Positions 9,734 to 18,767 of a stretch of DNA of 64,000 nucleotides are shown in pieces. Below the pieces are notes generated by a model. It ran no database searches and was not told the origin of the DNA. It was given only the letters and a program-made list of their open reading frames with translations. A program made the translations under genes and the position numbers. The first letter of the stretch is position 1. Each line of letters starts with the position of its first letter. This DNA is from Bacteroidota bacterium (lineage in GTDB: Bacteria > Bacteroidota > Bacteroidia > B-17B0 > Aurantibacillaceae): NCBI GenBank assembly GCA_025362395.1, contig JANYGK010000091.1:45079-109078 (forward strand). The letters are read 5' to 3'.

Positions 9734-12145
9734 TTATTTTATTCTTATGATCCAAATTACACTCATGTTTGCGGGCCGTGTTTCAGTACCTGTATTTACA
9801 TTTGTTGTAAACGTATGGTTATGATTTCCATCGGTGCTAATGGTATGCGTATGGTCCAATTGATCAATGGTTGTGAGAAAATTACCTACTGTGGCCAAAC
9901 CATCCCAAGGAGCGCCGCCACCACCCGGAGGCGTATTAATCAACTGTCCTGTATTTGTAGCGTCCATTTTATCGGTACCTAAATTATCATCCCATGGAAC
10001 TAACCTTCCGTTCGTTGAATTTACACTGCCTGTGCTGCCTGTGTGGTTATGACTGCCGTCGATAGTAGTTGCACCGGTATGTGAATGCGAACCTACACTT
10101 TCGGCTTGCATAACACCGCTTGCAGTTGAACCCCTTAAAAATTGTCCGTTTGCATTTAATAAAGGCATAGTTTGCCCATTATACGGTGATTCCGCGTCAG
10201 CAAGTACCTGACCGTTACATTCCACCCATCCCCATGGCAATGTAGGTGTAGCTACCATACTTTTATGAAACGCTTCAATAGCACCAATAGGATCACCGCC
10301 TACTTCCTGCCAGCGGGTTCCATTATAACTCATTAAAATATTGGCGATAACATCATATACTAATAAACCAACAGCAGGGGAGCCAATAGCTAAGCGCTGC
10401 GCGGTAGTCATACTTGGGAACATAACGCCTTGTGTAGTAGATACAATTTGCACGATAGCCGAAGCACCGGGTGCCGGTGTACCAATACCTACCTGACCTG
10501 TAGTAAGTACCCGCACTTTTTCTGTATTATTTGTTTTAATAACGAGGTCTTGTGCATCGGTAGTTCCTAAAAAATTTGTGCCTGCCGTTGTACCCGCGTT
10601 CCCTAAAAGCTCCCACGCACTGCTCGAAGAAGCCATTAAAATAACATCTCCGTTTACATCAACCGACAACGCTTTACCATTGTTTGTAAAGGTTGGCGAG
10701 GCTGATGTTAAATTGGCAAATCGCAATCCTGAGGTATTAACTGCTGCTGATGTAATGTGTAGCCTGTTTGCCGGAGCCGCATTTCCTATTCCTACATTCC
10801 CAATATTATCTATAAAAACATGTGATGCCGGCGTACTGCTCCCGGACAATATAAGTCCCGGGGCTGCCAGCGGGTTGGTGTAAATTCTTCCTTTTTCAAC
10901 GCCCGCAGCATCAAGAAACATTAAGTCACCCACATCAATCCCTGTAGTTGCTTTTATGGTTATTCCGTCTCCTCCAATAGCGCCCACTTCTAATCTCGAG
11001 CTTGGAGCAGTTGTGTTAATCCCTACAAGACCGTTATTATCGATACGCATGCGCTGCAGCCCGGAGGTATTAAACACCATTGTATTGGCAATGCCCGCAT
11101 TATGGATCTTAAGATCGCCTGCACCGGAAAAGATCCAGAATTCATTGGCCAGTGCATTGCCGTTTACATGAAGTAACTGGCCTGGGGTAGAAGTGCCTAT
11201 ACCAAAATTACCTGAACTTAAAATCCTTGCTTTCTCCGTATTATTCGTTTTAAAGACCAAGTCCTGTGCATCGGTGGTGCCTAAAAAATTTGTGCCGGCT
11301 GTTGTGCCTGCATTCCCTAAAAGCTGCCATGCATTTCCTGAAGAAGGCATTAAAACAACATCACCATTTACATCTACCGATAAGGCTTTGCCGTTAGTTG
11401 CAACCGTTGAAGACGCCGACGTTAAATTAGTGAACCGTAAGCCGGAGGTGTTAGCAGTAGTAGATGTAATTTCTAATTTGTTACCGGGCGCTATAGTTCC
11501 TATACCCACATTCCCTCCTTTATCCTGAAGGGCCAAAGGAGAATAAGCTGTGTTTTCTAAAGCAGCCTTAGGAGAGCCGCCTGTTCCATAGGCCTGAATT
11601 GCACAATGCCCCAATGCTTCCACATGAAGATGTGAAAGACTATTACCGTCATAAATTTTTATTCCGTTATCTGTCCAAGGTTGAAAAATATCAGAAATAA
11701 CAGTGGCAGATGAATACCCTACATTAAAGCTAGATTGCGCATAAACTCCATCGTTCGCAAGAATATTACCGTTAACATGGAGTTTTTCCAAAGGAGCCGG
11801 GGTATTGATCCCAAAATTCCCCGTAGATAAGAGCCTTGCCCATTCAATACTGTTTGTTTTAAAAATAATATCGCTCGCATTAGTTGTTCCTAAAAAATTA
11901 CCGGCTGTAATATTTGAATTACCGGTTATTTTCCAGTTTAATGTAGATGGTATAACCAAGCTGTCGTAAATACGGCCGTTTGGCGCTGCAAATAAGCTTC
12001 GCACGCCCGGGCCAATTAAGGTGTCGCTTCTAATGGTTCCCGCTACATGAAGTTTCGATAAAGGATTATTTGTACCTATACCTACGTTTTGTGAAAACAG
12101 TTTAATGCCGGATACTACTAATAATAAAACTAAACTATTTTTCAT
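9734..12145 (-). CDS. Tail-fibre-like repeat protein with C-terminal phage collar domain
   Basis: Predicted exported fibre-like protein of 803 residues. A signal peptide (about 1-19) is followed by repeats of the GIGTxxPxxKLHV type, each about 40-100 residues, typical of trimeric beta-fibres. A roughly 100-residue module (NRLxITS...NTSGLRF...GKALSVDVNGDV...LGTTDAQDL...NNTEK...GIGTPAPG) occurs twice, about residues 222-322 and 460-560, and once more in the upstream neighbour. The C-terminus (about 625-803) is a phage tail collar-like domain: WGWVECNGQ, FLRGS, His-rich HSHTG and HTHTIS loops, and the end ETRPANMSVIWIIRI. There is no T9SS signal, so its surface route is unclear. It starts 28 bp after the S74 gene stop. 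No other phage genes are nearby. Confidence 0.85.
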   Translation of the reverse strand: MKNSLVLLLVVSGIKLFSQNVGIGTNNPLSKLHVAGTIRSDTLIGPGVRSLFAAPNGRIYDSLVIPSTLNWKITGNSNITAGNFLGTTNASDIIFKTNSIEWARLLSTGNFGINTPAPLEKLHVNGNILANDGVYAQSSFNVGYSSATVISDIFQPWTDNGIKIYDGNSLSHLHVEALGHCAIQAYGTGGSPKAALENTAYSPLALQDKGGNVGIGTIAPGNKLEITSTTANTSGLRFTNLTSASSTVATNGKALSVDVNGDVVLMPSSGNAWQLLGNAGTTAGTNFLGTTDAQDLVFKTNNTEKARILSSGNFGIGTSTPGQLLHVNGNALANEFWIFSGAGDLKIHNAGIANTMVFNTSGLQRMRIDNNGLVGINTTAPSSRLEVGAIGGDGITIKATTGIDVGDLMFLDAAGVEKGRIYTNPLAAPGLILSGSSTPASHVFIDNIGNVGIGNAAPANRLHITSAAVNTSGLRFANLTSASPTFTNNGKALSVDVNGDVILMASSSSAWELLGNAGTTAGTNFLGTTDAQDLVIKTNNTEKVRVLTTGQVGIGTPAPGASAIVQIVSTTQGVMFPSMTTAQRLAIGSPAVGLLVYDVIANILMSYNGTRWQEVGGDPIGAIEAFHKSMVATPTLPWGWVECNGQVLADAESPYNGQTMPLLNANGQFLRGSTASGVMQAESVGSHSHTGATTIDGSHNHTGSTGSVNSTNGRLVPWDDNLGTDKMDATNTGQLINTPPGGGGAPWDGLATVGNFLTTIDQLDHTHTISTDGNHNHTFTTNVNTGTETRPANMSVIWIIRIK
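10466..10768 (-). repeat. Shared fibre module, copy 2 (inside the collar-domain gene)
   Basis: Encodes about residues 460-560 of the same protein, with the same order of phrases as copy 1 and small substitutions (TSGLRFANLTSAS, GDVILMASSSS, KTNNTEKVRVL). It lies immediately before the segment leading to the C-terminal collar domain. Confidence 0.8.
11180..11482 (-). repeat. Shared fibre module, copy 1 (inside the collar-domain gene)
   Basis: Encodes about residues 222-322 of the collar-domain fibre protein. The protein phrases NTSGLRFTNLTSAS, GKALSVDVNGDVVLMPSS, LLGNAGTTAGTNFLGTTDAQ and GIGTSTPG recur in copies 2 and 3 in the same order. DNA similarity is also visible by eye, for example around the Asp-Ala-Gln-Asp-Leu codons, which implies duplication or conversion more recently than divergence of the rest of the genes. 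Confidence 0.8.
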
Positions 12146-12173
12146 GGGGGCTGTTTTTTATTTAAAAACTAGA

Positions 12174-14414
12174 TTATTTCTTTTCCAATAAAGCATGTAA
12201 TGCGTCTTCCAGCTTTTTAATTCTGGCCTCCTGCGATTCAATGACCTGCTGCTGCTCCTGTAGGGCTTTGGTAAGTATTACAGATAGCCTTGCGTAATCA
12301 ACGGACCATAATTCTTTAGTTTCATTTGCCGGCCTATGCACTAATTCCGGAAATACCGTGAAAACATCCTGTGCAATAAAACCAAAATCGCTGATAGGCG
12401 CGTTGCTTTCATTAATGATGATATTTCCCGCGTTATCAAACCCCGAAGTGTGCTTTAAATACGTGCTCGGTTTTAACCGCATTACTTTTTCAAGCGTCGA
12501 ATTTTCAAAATCCTTTACCCCTGTTTTCAACCTCCTGTCAGAGGTAAAATAGGTTGTTCCGGAGATAGTTAAGTTTCCCAATCCATTTAATGTCATTAAT
12601 GAATTTTCGACGCTGCTACCGGCAACAAAATTAAAATTCCGCCAGTTAAAGCCTCTGTCTGTTGGCGTAAGCGCTGCAGCTCCATTCCCCGGGTCTGTGG
12701 CGTTCCAAAAATCAACGTTACTGGTCCCTGATATCCTGTTCATTCCTAAAACCAATGAGCCTACTCCGCCAACCCATGATCTGTCGGGAGGTAAGGGAAG
12801 AATTGCAGGATCACTGTTATAATTTCCAAAAGAGGAGTAACCCCCCATAACAGCTAACTTTACATTTGTTACGTCAGGTGATGTAGCCGCACCGCCACTT
12901 TGCGAGTTATAAAATTGGTTCCCGATCCGCATGTTGCCTGTTCCGTTAACAACCACTTTGGGTAACCCGTTAGATACAATGTTTATTAAATTGGTAGCAT
13001 AACTTCCCAAGCTTATATTATCTTTTTGTACAAAATATACTCCTGTATTTGTATACGACGCATCAATCCCTCCAATAAAACCGGCATCACTGTTTGAAAC
13101 ACCGTTAAAATTACGCGTACCGTAAATAGCGGCATTTATATCAGATGTTATTTCCAGTTTTTTAGTGGGCGCTCCTACACTAATACCCACATTACCGTTT
13201 TCCATAATCTTAATTCCTGAATTGATAAAAGGATTACCGACAGTAGTCCATGGTGCAATCATTAACCCTGAATTATCGGAAATGGTAGGATTATTATCAT
13301 TTGTAAAGATCAACGATTTATCTCCGGTTTGTGTCATACCATTCCAATCGGAAGCAGCAGCTCCTGAAAATAAGCTGAACCAACCTAACGACCCGGTACC
13401 TTGCCTTGAGAACCTTGCGATAGATGACGCTGTTGTATTGTTTGTGAGCAATACGTCGACTTGTGCAGTTGGCGCAGGCGTGCCTATTCCTACGTTCCCG
13501 TTACTTGCCAGCGTTCTTATCCTCTCTGTATTATTTGTTTTAAATACAAGATCTTGTGCATCGGTAGTGCCTAAAAAATTTGTACCGGCTATAGTGCCCG
13601 CATTGCCTAATAATTGCCAGGCATCTGCCGAAGAAGGCATCAATACAACATCTCCGTTAACGTCTACAGATAACGCTTTTCCATTGGCTGTTACGGTAGG
13701 CGATATAGAAGTTAAGTTTGTAAATCGTAAACCGGATGTATTTGCCGCGGCTGATTTTATTTCTAATCGGTTTGCCGGCGCATTTGTTCCAATTCCTGTA
13801 TTACCGTTTCCTAATACAGTCAGCAAATCTGTTCCCCCAACCATGGCTCCTGCGTTTACCGTTAAGGCTTTTGAGTTTGCCGTATTATCTGTTATTTTTA
13901 TAAGGGCTCCGCTTGCGCCTGTTACAGTTCCTGAATTATAAATACTGGCAGCATACCCCATAGCATTTGCGTTCCAGTCCATACCCATAGCTATCTGTGT
14001 GCCTAAACCTCCCTGGTCGCCTGAGTGCAAAGAACTGTTACTGAATAAAACAGAAGGTGCCGGTGTATTAATTCCTATAAAACCGCCCGGTAAAATTCGG
14101 GCGCGTTCAATATTATTGGTTTTAAAAATAACAGCGTTTGCATTGGTGGTGCCTAAAAAATTAAGGGCTGTAATATTTGAATTACCGGTTATTTCCCAGT
14201 TTAAAGTGGAGGGCGTAACCAAACTGTCATAGATTCTGCCGTTTGGCGAGGCAAACAGGCTTCTTACGCCCGGCCCTATTAAGGTATCGCTTCTGATGGT
14301 TCCTGCTACATGCAGCTTCGATAAAGGATTATTTGTGCCGATTCCAACATTTTGCCCGGATAAAAAAGAAGCGATACATGTTAAAATCAAAAGGGATAGT
14401 AGTGGTCTAATCAT
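12174..14414 (-). CDS. Tail-fibre-like repeat protein with C-terminal S74 intramolecular chaperone
   Basis: Predicted exported trimeric fibre of 746 residues. It has a signal peptide (about 1-20), GIGTNNP-type repeats and one copy of the 100-residue module also found twice in the next gene (about residues 215-315). The first about 100 mature residues are also close to identical with the next gene's N-terminus. The C-terminal 125 residues are a peptidase S74 domain, the self-cleaving chaperone of phage tail spikes and endosialidases. The autoproteolysis motif TSDRRLK is intact, with Ser625 and Lys630 as the expected dyad. A terminal coiled coil (EQQQVIESQEARIKKLEDAL) should trimerise. It is the first gene of the three-gene surface operon. 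Confidence 0.87.
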   Translation of the reverse strand: MIRPLLSLLILTCIASFLSGQNVGIGTNNPLSKLHVAGTIRSDTLIGPGVRSLFASPNGRIYDSLVTPSTLNWEITGNSNITALNFLGTTNANAVIFKTNNIERARILPGGFIGINTPAPSVLFSNSSLHSGDQGGLGTQIAMGMDWNANAMGYAASIYNSGTVTGASGALIKITDNTANSKALTVNAGAMVGGTDLLTVLGNGNTGIGTNAPANRLEIKSAAANTSGLRFTNLTSISPTVTANGKALSVDVNGDVVLMPSSADAWQLLGNAGTIAGTNFLGTTDAQDLVFKTNNTERIRTLASNGNVGIGTPAPTAQVDVLLTNNTTASSIARFSRQGTGSLGWFSLFSGAAASDWNGMTQTGDKSLIFTNDNNPTISDNSGLMIAPWTTVGNPFINSGIKIMENGNVGISVGAPTKKLEITSDINAAIYGTRNFNGVSNSDAGFIGGIDASYTNTGVYFVQKDNISLGSYATNLINIVSNGLPKVVVNGTGNMRIGNQFYNSQSGGAATSPDVTNVKLAVMGGYSSFGNYNSDPAILPLPPDRSWVGGVGSLVLGMNRISGTSNVDFWNATDPGNGAAALTPTDRGFNWRNFNFVAGSSVENSLMTLNGLGNLTISGTTYFTSDRRLKTGVKDFENSTLEKVMRLKPSTYLKHTSGFDNAGNIIINESNAPISDFGFIAQDVFTVFPELVHRPANETKELWSVDYARLSVILTKALQEQQQVIESQEARIKKLEDALHALLEKK
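13470..13772 (-). repeat. Shared fibre module, copy 3 (inside the S74 gene)
   Basis: Encodes about residues 215-315 of the S74 fibre protein. It shows the same phrases as copies 1 and 2 (NTSGLRFTNLTS, GKALSVDVNGDVVLMPSS, GTTDAQDLVFKTNNTE) and ends at GIGTPAP, making the module common to both genes. Confidence 0.8.
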
Positions 14415-14519
14415 TTCGAAAGTTTTGTGTTACTATTTAAAAGTACAAAAATTACTCATATCACCTAATTAAAATGAGCAAAGTTGGGATATGAATGAGT
14501 ATAAATAGTTACCGGAAAA

Positions 14520-15125
14520 TTATTTTCCTTTTAAATCTGACTCAATGTAAGATGCAACGGCATCAATCTGTTCAGGCGTTAAAACGTCTTTATACGCAGC
14601 CATGGAGTTTTTTCCGTTAGAGATCATTTCCATAATGCCTGCATGGTTCAGTGGTGTTACAGATAAATCTTTTGCCCCGTTAAGGCTAAGTTTACCGTTA
14701 TCACCATGGCACAATATACATTTATCATTAAAGATTTCTTTACCGTTAACGGTTGCTATTTTAGCGCCTGCCTTCGTGCTTTTTGTTTTTTCCCCCATAC
14801 CAAAAGCCACAATGATCAGGAAAAAAGAGAAGGTAGCCAATACTTTGTTTTTCTTTTTATACCCTATAACGGCTAACGGAATTGATAAAAATACAAGGGC
14901 TATTTTTATAATTAAAAGCATGGGGATTACCGGTAACTTAACCATTAAATAAATGCCGGTAGCAAGGAAACCAAAGCTTACAATCATTTCAAGTATCCTG
15001 GTTTTCTTTTTAAATTTTTCCAGTAATTCGTCTTTATCGCTGAGCAATAAAATAGTTTTTACCAAATAAATTAAAGTAAATAATACTACAAATAAGTAGT
15101 GACTGTGTAACATACCTGTTGCCAT
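14520..15125 (-). CDS. Membrane-anchored c-type cytochrome (SirB-like N-terminus)
   Basis: Predicted inner-membrane protein with a periplasmic haem-c domain. The N-terminal about 110 residues hold four membrane segments resembling the SirB2-like family (start HSHYLFVVLFTLIYLVKTILLL). The C-terminal about 75 residues contain a single CxxCH (CILCHG), followed by GKLSLNGAKDL and a distal Met (either NSMAAY or nearby) as possible sixth ligand, ending in a typical helix EQIDAVASYIESDL. The architecture suggests electron transfer next to a membrane partner; no oxidase genes are adjacent. An exact -7 element lies 23 bp upstream, and the gene is divergent from the amidohydrolase. Confidence 0.82.
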   Translation of the reverse strand: MATGMLHSHYLFVVLFTLIYLVKTILLLSDKDELLEKFKKKTRILEMIVSFGFLATGIYLMVKLPVIPMLLIIKIALVFLSIPLAVIGYKKKNKVLATFSFFLIIVAFGMGEKTKSTKAGAKIATVNGKEIFNDKCILCHGDNGKLSLNGAKDLSVTPLNHAGIMEMISNGKNSMAAYKDVLTPEQIDAVASYIESDLKGK

Positions 15126-15148
15126 GGATTGAAATTAAAAATTCAAAC

Positions 15149-15156
15149 CAAAATTA
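15149..15156 (-). promoter_or_regulatory. Bacteroidota -7 element for the cytochrome c gene
   Basis: Reads TAATTTTG on the minus strand, an exact match to TAnnTTTG, ending 23 bp before the ATG. No convincing -33 TTTG was found at the expected distance. Confidence 0.55.
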
Positions 15157-15214
15157 ACAATTTTATGCGTAATTAAAAGTCTCGATCGGGTGTTTTATAA
15201 ATGAGGCATAATGT

Positions 15215-15222
15215 TATATTTG
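15215..15222 (+). promoter_or_regulatory. Bacteroidota -7 element for the amidohydrolase gene
   Basis: TATATTTG matches TAnnTTTG exactly and ends 18 bp before the ATG at 15241. Because it overlaps the first codons of a longer possible reading frame starting at 15211, it supports 15241 as the true start. Confidence 0.6.
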
Positions 15223-15240
15223 TTACTCTTAAATTACACT

Positions 15241-18200
15241 ATGCGCAACGTATTATCAATCTTATATGTGTTTACTTTTTTTATTCCCGGCACATTTGCA
15301 CAAACTACCTTCCCTGTTAACGGGGCTCCTAATAATTTACATACCCTTTATGCATTCACCAATTGCACGTTGCACGTGGATGCGGAAACCGTTATTTTAA
15401 ATGCCGTACTCTTATTTAAAGACGGAAAAATAATTCAGGCTTCAGCAAAGGCAGACGTGCCGAACGAAGCGGTAGCTGTTGATTTAAAAGGAAAACACCT
15501 TTACCCCGGATTTATTGACCTATACAGTGAATACGGGATGCCCGAGCAAAAAAAAACGGACCAAGCTGATACGCCAAAAAAAGGCGCTTACGGCTGGAAC
15601 CAGGCCATTAAGAGTGATGTAGATGCTTATAAGTTACTTTTAAATAATGGGCAAAAAGCGGACGAATTACGCAAGCTTGGGTTTGCGGCCGTGCTAATTC
15701 ATAATAAAGACGGCATTGTGCGCGGTACCGGCGCACTTGTGAATTTGTGCAATACAAAAGAAAATGAAAGCATTATTACAGACCGTGCAGCAGCGTTTTA
15801 CTCTTTTAATAAAGGCAGTTCACCGCAAGATTACCCTTCTTCTTTAATGGGCGCTGTAGCTTTGCTGCGACAAACGTATTATGATGCAGACTGGTATAAA
15901 AACAATACTGCTAAACCGGAATACAACATTAACCTGGAAGCCTTTAATAAGCTGCAGGAGTTACCGGCTGTATTTGAAGGAAACGATAAATACAATGACC
16001 TGAGAGCAAAAACAATTGGCGACGAATTTAAAGTAAAATACCTTATTAAAGGCGGAGGCAATGAATACCAACGTTTGTACGAAATTCAAAATACTTTTTC
16101 AAAATATATTATACCGGTTAATTTTCCGGAAGCATTAGATGTAGAAGATCCCTTTGATGCAGAACAAGTAGCGTTAACCGATTTGAAACATTGGGAAATG
16201 GCACCGGCAAATTTAGCCTTACTGGAAAAAAATAATATTGAATTTTGTATTACAACTGCAGACTTAAAAAGTAAAGCAGATTTTTTGAAGAACCTACGCA
16301 AAGCGGTTAAATATGGCCTTTCAGAAAAAATGGCTATTAAAGCGCTTACAAGTACCCCGGCAGCATTTATAAACGCGCAGGATAAAATTGGCAGCCTAAA
16401 GCCCGGTATGTTCGCTAATTTTTTTATATGTTCTAAATCTGTTTTTGAAGAAGATGCTGTTATTTATGAAACGTGGAGTAACGGTTTACGGTATTACTAT
16501 GAAGACCTCAATGCCCCACAGCTAGAAGGAAATTACCAATTAACGATTGGAAATGCCAATTACAAAATTATTTTAACTAAAGATAAACAGGGAAATAATT
16601 TAAGTATCACATTGGCTGACAGTGTTAAAGCAAAAGGAAGTTATGGTTATTCAAATAACCTCATCACTTTAAGCTATCCCTACGATTCAACAGCTACAGT
16701 AAGGTTATCGGGTAATTATAACGAACCTCAACGTTATTTTTCAGGAATGGCAGAATATCCTGACGGTAACAGAACCACTTTTAAACTGGCGTACGTAAGC
16801 TCTACAGATACAGCTGCAAAAAAACCGGAACCCGTAAAACAAATTCCGGAGTATGGAAAAGTATATTATCCGTTCGTAGCATACGGTGAGCCGTTAGCCG
16901 AAAGTGAAGGTATTGTAAAAGACACCTGGAAGAAATTTAAAAATCGTTACAACGCCATTTTAATTAAGGATGCAACGGTTTGGACAAACGAAGGAGATTC
17001 TGTTTTAAAAGAATACGATGTATATATTACAGAGGGAAAAATTGTAAGAATTGCTCCTAATATTGATGTTCCTGCAACAGCCTTTGCCAAGATCATTGAC
17101 GGCAAAGGAATGCACTTAACTCCGGGTATTGTTGATGAGCATTCGCATATTGCACTCTTCAGTGTAAACGAAGGAGCAGAAGCCAGCAGCGCGGAAGTAA
17201 GAATGGGCGACGTGGTAAATGTAGAAGACATTAATATTTACAGGCAATTGGCGGGCGGTGTAACTACTGCTCAGCTGCTACATGGTTCTGCCAACCCCAT
17301 TGGCGGGCAAAGCTGTTTAATAAAATTACGGTGGGGCAAAGGCCCTGAAGAATTTAAATATGAAACTGCTGCCCCCTTCATCAAATTTGCGTTGGGAGAA
17401 AACGTGAAACACTCTAACGGTATTAGTCCCGATATGCAACGCTTCCCGCAAACCCGTATGGGCGTTGAACAATGCTATTATGATTTTTTTATCCGAGCTA
17501 CAGCCTATAAAAAAGCAATGGTTGATTTTGCAAACCCTTCTTTAAAAATTAAAGTACAACCCCGCAAAGACCTTGAGTTAGATGCCTTAGCGGAAATATT
17601 AGATAACAAACGTTTTATAACCTGCCATAGTTACGCGCAAAGCGAAATAAATATGTTACTGCACGTAGCCGACAGTATGAAATTTAAAGTAAACACCTTC
17701 ACGCATATTTTAGAAGGTTATAAAGTAGCCGATAAAATGAAAGCGCATGGGGCCAATGCCTCCACTTTTGCTGATTGGTGGGCTTATAAGCTGGAAGTGA
17801 TGGACGCCATTCCTTACAATGCAGCTTTACTTACCAAGGTGGGAGTTAACACTGCCATTAATTCGGATGACGCGGAAATGGGAAGAAGATTAAATCAGGA
17901 AGCTGCAAAGACCATTAAATATGGTGGCTTAACAGAAGTGGAAGCATTAAAATTAGTAACATTAAACCCTGCAAAAATGTTACATATTGATGATAAGGTA
18001 GGAAGCATTACAGTAGGGAAAAGCGCTGACTTGGTATTGTGGACCGATAATCCTTTAAGCATTTATGCAAAAGTTGATAAAAATATTATTGACGGACAAA
18101 TTTATTTTGACAGAGATGAAGACGCTAAACTGCGTGATGAGATTAAAAAAGAACGGGCACGCATCATATCAAAATTAATTATTGAAAAAAATAAAGGTGC

Positions 18201-18285
18201 AAAAGTGATAAAACCGGAACTAAAAAAACCAAAACATTTCCATTGTGATACCGACGACAGCGGTTTGGAATATATGGCTCAGTAA
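15241..18285 (+). CDS. Double amidohydrolase-family protein with degenerate first half
   Basis: Predicted exported metal-dependent hydrolase of the imidazolonepropionase-like amidohydrolase superfamily. I start it at 15241 (MRNVLSILYVF), which begins the signal peptide ending TFAQ; the ATG at 15211 lies in the promoter. The protein has two amidohydrolase units. In the first (about residues 35-430), the strand-1 motif expected as PGFIDxHxH reads PGFIDLYSEYG, so both metal-binding His are gone. In the second (about 590-985), PGIVDEHSH is intact, followed by TCHSY, TFTHILEG and the AINSDD aspartate. Each unit ends with the family GSxxxGxxADxxxW-type closure, GSLKPGMFANFF and GSITVGKSADLVLW. Substrate unknown; it may be a peptide or cyclic amide. 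It ends overlapping the convergent P460-like gene by 7 bp. Confidence 0.88.
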   Translation: MRNVLSILYVFTFFIPGTFAQTTFPVNGAPNNLHTLYAFTNCTLHVDAETVILNAVLLFKDGKIIQASAKADVPNEAVAVDLKGKHLYPGFIDLYSEYGMPEQKKTDQADTPKKGAYGWNQAIKSDVDAYKLLLNNGQKADELRKLGFAAVLIHNKDGIVRGTGALVNLCNTKENESIITDRAAAFYSFNKGSSPQDYPSSLMGAVALLRQTYYDADWYKNNTAKPEYNINLEAFNKLQELPAVFEGNDKYNDLRAKTIGDEFKVKYLIKGGGNEYQRLYEIQNTFSKYIIPVNFPEALDVEDPFDAEQVALTDLKHWEMAPANLALLEKNNIEFCITTADLKSKADFLKNLRKAVKYGLSEKMAIKALTSTPAAFINAQDKIGSLKPGMFANFFICSKSVFEEDAVIYETWSNGLRYYYEDLNAPQLEGNYQLTIGNANYKIILTKDKQGNNLSITLADSVKAKGSYGYSNNLITLSYPYDSTATVRLSGNYNEPQRYFSGMAEYPDGNRTTFKLAYVSSTDTAAKKPEPVKQIPEYGKVYYPFVAYGEPLAESEGIVKDTWKKFKNRYNAILIKDATVWTNEGDSVLKEYDVYITEGKIVRIAPNIDVPATAFAKIIDGKGMHLTPGIVDEHSHIALFSVNEGAEASSAEVRMGDVVNVEDINIYRQLAGGVTTAQLLHGSANPIGGQSCLIKLRWGKGPEEFKYETAAPFIKFALGENVKHSNGISPDMQRFPQTRMGVEQCYYDFFIRATAYKKAMVDFANPSLKIKVQPRKDLELDALAEILDNKRFITCHSYAQSEINMLLHVADSMKFKVNTFTHILEGYKVADKMKAHGANASTFADWWAYKLEVMDAIPYNAALLTKVGVNTAINSDDAEMGRRLNQEAAKTIKYGGLTEVEALKLVTLNPAKMLHIDDKVGSITVGKSADLVLWTDNPLSIYAKVDKNIIDGQIYFDRDEDAKLRDEIKKERARIISKLIIEKNKGAKVIKPELKKPKHFHCDTDDSGLEYMAQ

Positions 18286-18767
18286 AAATTAAAGCTTACC
18301 GCCAGATCTCTTTGTCCGCTTTGGCTGTGACAGCTGACACATGTTGCCGTAGCATCTTTAGTAGTGCTAAACGCAACACTCCCGTCCGCATTAATTTCCG
18401 CCCAAAGCCACGAACTGCTCTTTTTGTACATTAAGGCATATTGTCCGTTACTTTGAAGGTCTTTTATAATCATAGAACCTGCAGGAAATGTTTTACCACC
18501 CGGCAATTTACCGTTATCGGTTAAGGCCGCATAAGCAATTTTATTGAAACGTAATTTAAAAGCGCCGTGCGGACCGTGTGCTCCCGAATAAACAGCTGAA
18601 GGATCGTTTTTATAATACATGAACGCGGAAACATTTTTGCAGCTGTCGTATAACGCTTTATCATTAAAAGCAAGATCAGGATTTATCCCTTTATTTTTTG
18701 AACAGGAATAAACAATACATAATATTATTACAGCGAAAAAACAGGTTATGCTGATCCCTGTTTTCAT
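18279..18767 (-). CDS. Cytochrome P460-like haem lipoprotein
   Basis: Predicted periplasmic lipoprotein of 162 residues. The signal peptide ends in a lipobox-like IVYSC (Cys22). One CxxCH haem-binding site (CVSCH, Cys143) lies near the C-terminus, preceded by a beta-rich domain with phrases LPGGKTFPAGSMIIKDL and YALMYKKSSSWLWAEI that fit cytochrome P460 family folds. P460 proteins oxidise hydroxylamine or bind NO in nitrogen-cycling bacteria, but many family members in other bacteria have no known reaction. It begins immediately at the stop of the 157-residue gene upstream (no gap), so they are probably co-transcribed. Confidence 0.75.
   Translation of the reverse strand: MKTGISITCFFAVIILCIVYSCSKNKGINPDLAFNDKALYDSCKNVSAFMYYKNDPSAVYSGAHGPHGAFKLRFNKIAYAALTDNGKLPGGKTFPAGSMIIKDLQSNGQYALMYKKSSSWLWAEINADGSVAFSTTKDATATCVSCHSQSGQRDLAVSFNFY

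Noticed and set aside
13165..13941. A 258-codon open frame on the plus strand inside the S74 fibre gene
   Set aside because: It lies fully antisense to a clearly coding gene whose repeats are Gly/Thr/Asn-rich, which leaves few stops in the opposite frame. It has no family features and its product is low-complexity Pro/Val.
7400..14414. Prophage or tailocin because of collar and S74 domains
   Set aside because: There are no capsid, portal, terminase, lysis or integrase genes, both fibres have signal peptides, and the neighbours are chromosomal. Tail-fibre domains are common in Bacteroidota surface proteins.
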